In this document: positions 58,305 to 64,000 of the stretch, piece after piece | Layout of the letters: the number at the start of each line of letters is the position of its first letter | How positions within the stretch are numbered: the stretch's first letter is position 1 | Assembly (NCBI GenBank): GCA_025266875.1 | Contig: JALLLT010000002.1 | Location: 124,001-188,000 of the forward strand | Reading direction: 5' to 3' | DNA length: 64,000 bases | Source: Fennellomyces sp. T-0311 | Taxonomy: Eukaryota > Mucoromycota > Mucoromycetes > Mucorales > Lichtheimiaceae | Made by a program: the position numbers and the translations under genes | The notes under the pieces: model-generated | What the model was told of the DNA's origin: nothing | The model's database searches: none | What the model saw: the letters and a program-made list of their open reading frames with translations, nothing else

Positions 58305-59447
58305 TCACTGTACCTGTGGTTGTTGTGGTTGACGCTGTTGCTGTTGCTGTTGTTGTTGCCGGAGGGGAGCGAGGAAGGGATCGTACTCTTCATCTTCGTC
58401 CTCAAAAATGTCAATGCCATCGTCGTCAGTATCGCCAGCGTTGTCAGCACTATATATATCGCGTTCTTCAAGTTAGGTCCAGTATTATCATCAGTTTGAC
58501 AAAACATATGTGTTCCCCGCGGCTGCACTGCTGATTTCCCTATCAAATAATAATGAGTATATAAAATACAAATACACCTTTTTTTATGCTTACCTTATGC
58601 TGACATGGAAGTCGACGCGGATGGAGTTGCTGCCACATCCTTATGGCCCATCCACGAAGTAACTCTGGACACAGTCGTTCGAGAGCTATGTTATAACAAG
58701 TTATCCATGGACTTACGATGCATATACTAGAAGCTAGTTAAATCTGAGCATGCCATATGATATATCATTATACATACCTTCCATCCTGGTTGACTCGCAT
58801 GCTTTTACCTTTTGGACAATAGACGTACTTGAGCCACAGCTGGCGGATGATGGCTCTACTGAGCCAGTGATCTGTGCATCGTCCCAATAACACCTTGTAT
58901 ACCTCTCGACTACGGGCTCAAAAGTCTTGTAATAGTTGGCGATGGCATCATCACCTATATACCTGTAGTTCGAGGCACGCAAGGTGTTGACGCACAGATC
59001 CCTCACGCCATGGCTCCACGCAACAACTTTAAGAAAGGTAAGAAGACTCTTTACACTTGCCTTGTTTGGCAGAGAACAGAACCTCTGCAGGAAATCAATG
59101 CAATGGTTGACCAGGACAGTCTGCTTTTTATCACCGGTGGTGGGGGCTGACTCAGCGCCACTATTAACATCTCTCGCTGGAGCATCTGCTGGCAGTGTGA
59201 ACGTTGAGGCAATGTGATCTTCCTGAGTCTTGGTCAGCTTCCTCTGATCCAGCGCGAATTCGTATTGCTGGTGTTGCTGCGGTCACTGCGCGACCAGACC
59301 TTCCAGCGCGGCGACCCGTTTAGTCAACGTGCCAACCTGTTCACTCAAGGTTGACACCGTGTTGTTCAAGGCTGACAAAGCATCCAATGCCAAGATGAGC
59401 AAATCGCGCTCGGACATCCGAGTCAGGTCAGGATGAGAAGGATTCAT
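58305..59447 (-). CDS. Element-encoded coiled-coil / polyQ protein with an in-frame TGA
   Basis: The frame starts at the ATG at 59447 (MNPSHPDLTRMSERDLL). A leucine-heptad coiled coil follows (LILALDALSALNNTVSTLSE through LTKRVAALEGLV). A TGA (59283-59285) interrupts the frame directly after VAQ, but it stays open afterwards through PQQHQQYEFALDQRKLTKTQ, HCIDFLQRFCSLPNKASVK, the VVAWSHGVRDLCVN stretch and SNYRYIGDDAIANYYKTFEP. At least two introns follow (58777-58686 is clear). The last exon is acidic (DIFEDEDEEYDPF), then polyQ, and stops at 58305. There is no transposase signature and no known domain. It may be DNA-binding through the central helical part, but this is a guess. Confidence 0.5.
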
Positions 59448-59566
59448 TGGAAAAAGAAAGAGAAGTAAAATCAGTGGTCACGGCAAATGCGCAGCAGAAA
59501 AAAGTAAAATCTCGCCGCATATATAAACCGTATGGGCCGGATGGGCCTGATGCTGTTACACTTGTC

Positions 59567-59790
59567 TGTGTATATGGCAATTTTTTTCATCGTGTTGCTA
59601 CACCGTGTGTGTATATGGCAACTTTTTTCATCGTGTTGTTACACCATGTGTGTGTATGGCAATTTTGCTTGTCGTGAGCGTCTTGAGTTTCCATACCTGG
59701 AACGACAAAGCTTTCTGTCTACTAGCTGTTACACGTGCCTTCCCTTTTTGACCTCTATTCTTTCTCCGGTGTGTATATATGGCAACTTTT
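59567..59790. repeat. Subterminal repeats of about 41 bp
   Basis: Units of GTGTATATGGCAA followed by TTTTTTCATCGTGTTG and TACACC. Three lie in tandem at about 41-bp spacing, and a fourth more distant copy lies at about 59,771. They lie within the right end of the TIR element, where transposase-binding repeats usually occur. Confidence 0.65.
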
Positions 59791-60185
59791 TGTCCTGATG
59801 GGCCGGATTGTCCGGATTGTCCGGATTATTTCCCATGGTGAATTGTGAACTACCGCTCACTCTCCTACAAGAAATACTCTTTCACCGTCATGTCAAAATG
59901 TTTCCTAGACTAGAAGCAGTATGTTCCACAAATTTTGCTTAGTGACGCCAGGACTACTGTCAGCCTTTTCTGGTAGTTGGATAAGGAAGCATCAGTTATA
60001 AGCACGCGATTTCCTCAGAACAGTTTTCATTGGCCGCTCTCATCTCACTTCTTTAGTAACGTGCTGCTGTCGAGCAATTACACGTGATCAAGATTCGACT
60101 GAATACATCCAAAAAGTCAATAAATTTGAAATGTTCAGATTATAAAAGCACCCTCCTTTTTCCTTATATCTAACTCTTTATCATC

Positions 60186-60941
60186 ATGGCGTACTTCAGC
60201 AGTAATAGCCCATGTGCTCCATGGCAACGACTTTCGACGGCTGCCACTCATGCCTTAAACCTTGATCAGCAGCTTGCCGATGAACGATGTGCTCTTAATG
60301 ACACACTACCATCTAGTCTGAATTGGAATGATGGTATCGTCCCATGCCAACTCTTGAATACTTCTGATCAATCAAAGTATACCGGGGTATTAGCAACACC
60401 ATTGCTTGTAAGCAGCACTTAAAGAAATGAACAAATGACTATTGTTCACTTATCCTGCACGCATCTTTCTGTATAGTATAACGCGTATCAAGACTTTTCG
60501 ATGGCAAACCATCATTGTGAATCCAAGAGTATGCTGGAGCAAAATTCTTCAAGGATCCAGGACTATTCGCAGTCTTTCTGGGTGGACAAGATAGAGCAGA
60601 TGCTCCAGAGCCATTCAAGTGTCTTACTACATCAAATACATCAAGTCCGTGCGTCATTGGAACACCGTCTCTCTGACTTGGAGTCGGACTTTGGAGCACA
60701 TGCTTTTGCATGTAGTGATCGCTTGTGTAACCTGAGGTCATCTTTTTCTGCGGGGGAGAACCAAAGAAGGCAACGTACTAGACGACAAGACTTCTGCTAC
60801 CATTACCAAGGATTCACAGGACCGCAGCCTCCGAATTTCAAACACTTTATTTGCTTCTATTGTAATGCGTCGTTCTTGACCGAACTTGAACAGGCAGAGC
60901 ATCAAAAGGCATATCATCCGCCATTCCCACACGCTGCATAA
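60186..60941 (+). CDS. Small protein with single C2H2-like zinc finger
   Basis: Two exons (60186-60407, 60477-60941) join in phase to 228 residues. The start MAYFSSNSPCAPWQRLS follows a TATATCT-containing leader. The middle is helical (DKIEQMLQSHSSVLLHQIHQ, ASLEHRLSDLESDFG), probably a coiled coil. A basic patch (RRQRTRRQD) precedes a C-terminal CFYCNASFLTELEQAEHQKAYH, i.e. C-x2-C-x12-H-x4-H, close to a C2H2 finger. I do not recognise the family. It lies beside the TIR element but outside its ends, and the intact splice and frame suggest it is a working gene, perhaps nucleic-acid binding. Confidence 0.6.
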
Positions 60942-61914
60942 GTTAGCAGCAGCCTACTTTCGGTATACCTCTCTTTTTCACTATACCACTTTGAAGATTA
61001 TTTTTTTTCTTGGCGAAACACTTTCTATAAACATGGCTGTCAATATGCGTTCATGATAGTATTGCCTATTTATGGTATGCGCATATATACTTTACACCCC
61101 AGTAAACAATGAATGTAAACGCAAACGACTCCATAGCACTTGCTTCGATTGCTTACGAGCAAAATGCGCTGTTCTATCAAAAAGCAAAATGTTCACAAGG
61201 CAATCTGTGACTTGCGGGACGATTCTTCTCGTACATAGTTAATGTGTAACATGTCCATGCTTGATAGTTTAAAATCGACACGCTCAGCAGTATATTTGAA
61301 AGAATATATTTGGTTCGCATTCCTTGACAACGGCCTCTGTACGTAAAATGCACAAGTCAATCGGAATTATCGACAGAGCAATAGCAAAGAACAAGGTTAA
61401 ATACACAATGCATTTAGATGCAGTAGCGATATCCGTGTTCCTGAATTTGATCAGTTTAAATCGGGTGAGCCAATAAGGTTATAGTGCATCTTCCATTGTT
61501 ACTCTTTTTAAATTATTGACAACCATCACGACCGTGAGCTGCGGATGATGAGGGATACTAGAACGCACATCAAACACTCCATGCAGACAAGTGAGCCGAC
61601 ACCACAATGCATACTAATAAAAATAAAAAAAGAAGCAGGTTATATTAATCCGAGACGAAGTTTTAAGAGCAGAAACGACAGAGTCACGGGTGAAGCGACA
61701 GGCACCAAACAAGGAAAAAGGCACTTGGAGAGAGATCAAAGCATCATAAAACGGACGGCTGACGAGATAATTCAGGGCTGTGGGAAGAGCCATTCAAAGC
61801 CTTGGCTAAGGCAAGCGACGATAGCACTTGAACGTCACGTATCATATTCATACAAGAGAAACTCAGCACACCAAGCACGGGTCGTCTTTCCCTTGACAAT
61901 TTGCAAAACTATAC
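60942..61914. other. Intergenic region
   Basis: A plus-strand frame at 61,545-61,991 (148 codons) overlaps the next gene's first exon in another frame and is Lys/Arg-rich without a domain. I treat it as chance. The right part is the likely promoter of the UFD4-like gene. Confidence 0.35.
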
Positions 61915-62321
61915 ATGGAGCGCAAGGCAAAAAGAATCAAGCGACTCAGTCCAGCTTCATCCTTGACCGATCCATCCAGTTCCAATGGTGATGCGTCCTC
62001 GTCGACCGCAGCTGCCAACAGGTGGTCTCATCGAGTTCCTTGTTGTTGTTTTTTGGGAATGAGTAACATGGGGCTCACACACGAAATGAACAACTTTTAG
62101 GGGCTCGGCTTCACCTGAACGATACAGTCTGCGTAAACGAGGAGCCACTCGTTCGTCTGAAGCGCTGGATGCGATGTCGTCAGCGCTGGGTGACGCTATG
62201 ACTTATCAGGGACCATCCACCACTGGAAGGTAAAAACGCGCGTTTCTTTTTGGAAAGAGTGAAGAGTTTGGAAGCTTTCCCATCCACTCAGATTTCCCAA
62301 TATCTGTCTTTTTGTTGATGG

Positions 62322-62363
<42 letters not shown>

Positions 62364-64000
62364 TTCACAATCCTATGTCTAACTCGACGTGCTCTTGGTC
62401 ATCTTTTTGCTCCATCCTTAGACGGTCTTTGAAACGCAAGCAACCCGAAGCCTCGTCTTCGTCATCCATTGCGGCGCCGGCGAGTGACAGTGCCGACGAA
62501 GGGTCGTCTCGGGCCAAGAAACGAAACAAGCGCAGCAAGGGCAAGGGCAAGGCGCAGACAGATCGTACGCGATCCAAGTCGAGTGAGAGTGTGGATGACA
62601 GTCGCAAGGGCAAAGCGAAGGCTGGGTAAGAGAGGGCCATCCATTCAAATTCCTGCATGATTGTTGTTAACATCCAATCGCCGCATGAATAGCACAACTC
62701 CGCTTAATGAAAGTCCAATGTGTCCGGAAGAACCCGACATGGAGCGTGATATCAGTGATATGGCAGTCGCGCATCCTCACGAGAGTGACACGCCTGTCGC
62801 CGATACCGATGAAGAATGGCCTCACCAATACCTTGATCCCATTTCCACCGCAGCGCCGACTCGTCACGCACCTGATTTCGATGATGGCATGCTACACATG
62901 CAGTTTGATCTGTTCACCGGCGGCGGGGATGTGGCGAACCGACTGCGATCCATCCTGAACCATCTGACAAACAGCAGCGCAGGTACATCGCAAGTTTCGG
63001 CCTTGCAGGAGCTGTCGGAAATCCTCTCCATCAGCAACGAAGACACACTGATTGGCATATTCCCCTGCGATGGCTTTGTGCGCGAGTTGACGCGGATCCT
63101 CAGCGCATCGCCCGAAGCTTCGGTGCCCCAGGACATTGATGCGATGGATGAAGATGACATGATTGCATTTGCCTTGAGCAATCACACTACGGGCAATATC
63201 GAAACAATGACGTTGGCGTGCCAATGCCTATCCAACTTGATCCACGCTTTACCTTCTTCGGCATCCAATATTGTGGCACATGGTGCAATTGAGATCTTGT
63301 GCCAAAAGCTGGAGCCGAGTGACTATATTGACTTGCCTGAACAAGCATTATCCGTAAGTTTGCATCTGCCATCATGATGTTGTTTTTTTTAGCATGACGG
63401 GTTGACATTTGGTTAGGTTCTCGAGAAACTGGCAGTGCAGTTCCCACGTGCGATTGTCCAAGGTGGTGGGCTCAACGCTGCTCTCAAACACTTTCATTTT
63501 TTTACCATCCACCTGCAACGCAGCGCGCTCAAGACGGCCGCCAGCTGTTTCCGCAGCATCGATGTGACCAGCAGCACCTTTTCAAACGTGATCGAGGTGA
63601 TTCCAACGTTGATCGAAACGCTCTCGTATCCGGACAATACGGTGGTGGACGACACATGCTTGTGCTGGGCACGTTTGATTGACAGCTGCAAGGCCAGCAA
63701 GGAGCAATTGGAAGGGATTGTCAACTTGGATCTGTTGCGAAAGCTGGTCGGATTGATGCCTGTTCCCGGCAACGCAAATGCAGTTCGTCCTCCTGCATTT
63801 ACGCATCTGCTGCGCATCTTTCGAGCAATCTCCAAACACTCGCCGCATTTGAGCTATCAGTTGCTGGAGTTGGATATCGCTGCTTCGTTTTATCAGATCA
63901 TTACGGGTTCAACAGCCGTGCCGCAGGATCACGGAGTGATTTCGAGTGCACTGCCGTTGAACAAGTGGAAGGATTCAATGCCATCGATGATGAGCATTCT
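61915..64000 (+). CDS. UFD4/TRIP12-like HECT ubiquitin ligase, N-terminal part (runs off the window)
   Basis: The 5' half of a large E3 ligase of the ubiquitin-fusion-degradation pathway. Five exons are in the window (61915-62021, 62101-62229, 62422-62625, 62693-63353, 63417 to the edge) and join in phase. The N-terminus is basic and Ser-rich with nuclear-localisation-like runs (KRIKRLS, KKRNKRSKGKGK). From about residue 200 an ARM-repeat domain begins, with DVANRLRSILNHLTNSS, QVSALQELSEILSISNEDT, ACQCLSNLIHALPSSASNIV, GGLNAALKHFHFFTIHLQRS and the conserved TAASCFRSI and DDTCLCWARLID. This pattern is typical of Ufd4/TRIP12. The HECT domain must lie downstream of the window. Intron 3 contains a CT microsatellite. 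Confidence 0.9.
62320..62368. repeat. CT microsatellite in an intron
   Basis: A run of CTCTCT interrupted by TTT, about 48 bases, inside intron 3 of the UFD4-like gene upstream of the acceptor. It lengthens the polypyrimidine tract of that intron, which at about 190 nt is long for this genome. Confidence 0.9.

Larger units (their letters stand above)
58035..59843. mobile_element. 1.8-kb DNA transposon-like element with 32-bp perfect terminal inverted repeats
   Basis: Left end 58035-58066 begins ATTCACCATGGGAAATAATC and ends GGACAATCCGG. Right end 59812-59843 is its exact reverse complement. Similarity continues inward through CATCAG after a 9-bp reiteration (CCGGATTGT) on the right. Inside both ends are copies of TATATGGYAA. 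On the right four copies lie at about 41-bp spacing (near 59,571, 59,612, 59,652 and 59,776). No clear target-site duplication is seen next to the ends. The element carries one spliced minus-strand gene and no recognisable transposase. Confidence 0.75.

Noticed and set aside
61545..61991. 148-codon plus-strand ORF
   Set aside because: It overlaps the first exon of the UFD4-like gene in another frame, ends within it, and is Lys/Arg-rich without any recognisable motif.

Overview
This window is eukaryotic and almost certainly fungal, most likely a Mucoromycota (Mucorales-type) genome. Most genes are split by short GT-AG introns of about 45-70 nt with CTNAC/TACTAAC-like branch sites. The gene set is fungal: an Erg25 sterol C4-methyl oxidase, a Zn2Cys6 regulator, a TALE homeodomain protein, a Pet123/mS26 mitoribosomal protein and TPR/F-box/LRR proteins. 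Several multi-copy gene and transposon families look like those of early-diverging fungi. The lineage is inferred from protein resemblance only; no rRNA or other marker is present.

Layout. 0-4 kb: the edge of a PEBP-like secreted protein gene (-), a Zn2Cys6 factor (+) and a DDHD phospholipase (-) with a 12-nt microexon. 4.8-5.0 kb: a small Cys-rich ORF. 5.1-11.0 kb: a decayed copy of a repeat family, split by a 3.6-kb Plavaka/KDZ-like transposon. 11.5-13.1 kb: S-adenosylhomocysteinase. 15.4-19.8 kb: two tandem TPR-F-box-LRR genes, followed by a gene-poor stretch. 22.7-28.3 kb: a compact housekeeping block with ERG25, mS26, a PAQR/Izh receptor and a TALE homeobox gene. 28.3-38.7 kb: a repeat island holding a DDHD gene fragment, a Harbinger-type relic, a truncated LINE, tandem repeats and the intact second copy (inverted) of the 5-11 kb repeat family. 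39.2-43.2 kb: ribosomal protein eL14 and an EST1/SMG6-like protein with a PIN domain. 44.5-48.2 kb: a decayed relative of the repeat-family protein and a frameshifted MFS transporter. 48.8-53.0 kb: a small secreted protein and a USP-class deubiquitinase. 54.3-56.2 kb: a third F-box/LRR gene. 57.2-59.9 kb: minisatellite, direct repeats and a 1.8-kb element with about 32-bp terminal inverted repeats. 60.2 kb: a small zinc-finger-like gene. 61.9-64.0 kb: the 5' part of a UFD4/TRIP12-like HECT ligase.

The conserved genes belong to unrelated pathways: methyl cycle, sterol synthesis, mitochondrial translation, ubiquitin turnover and RNA decay. Nothing suggests a metabolic cluster. The best candidate for an undescribed system is the repeat-family gene at 36.05-37.87 kb. 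It has a PD-(D/E)XK-like conserved block, a disrupted copy at 5.8-10.7 kb and a diverged relative at 44.5-45.1 kb, and it sits in a mobile-element-rich setting where insertion events can be read from filled and empty sites. The second candidate is the TIR element at 58.0-59.8 kb, which carries its own spliced, coiled-coil and polyQ gene.

All exon boundaries were read by eye. A few may be off by a base, and the 5' ends of the DDHD, deubiquitinase and MFS genes are unresolved.
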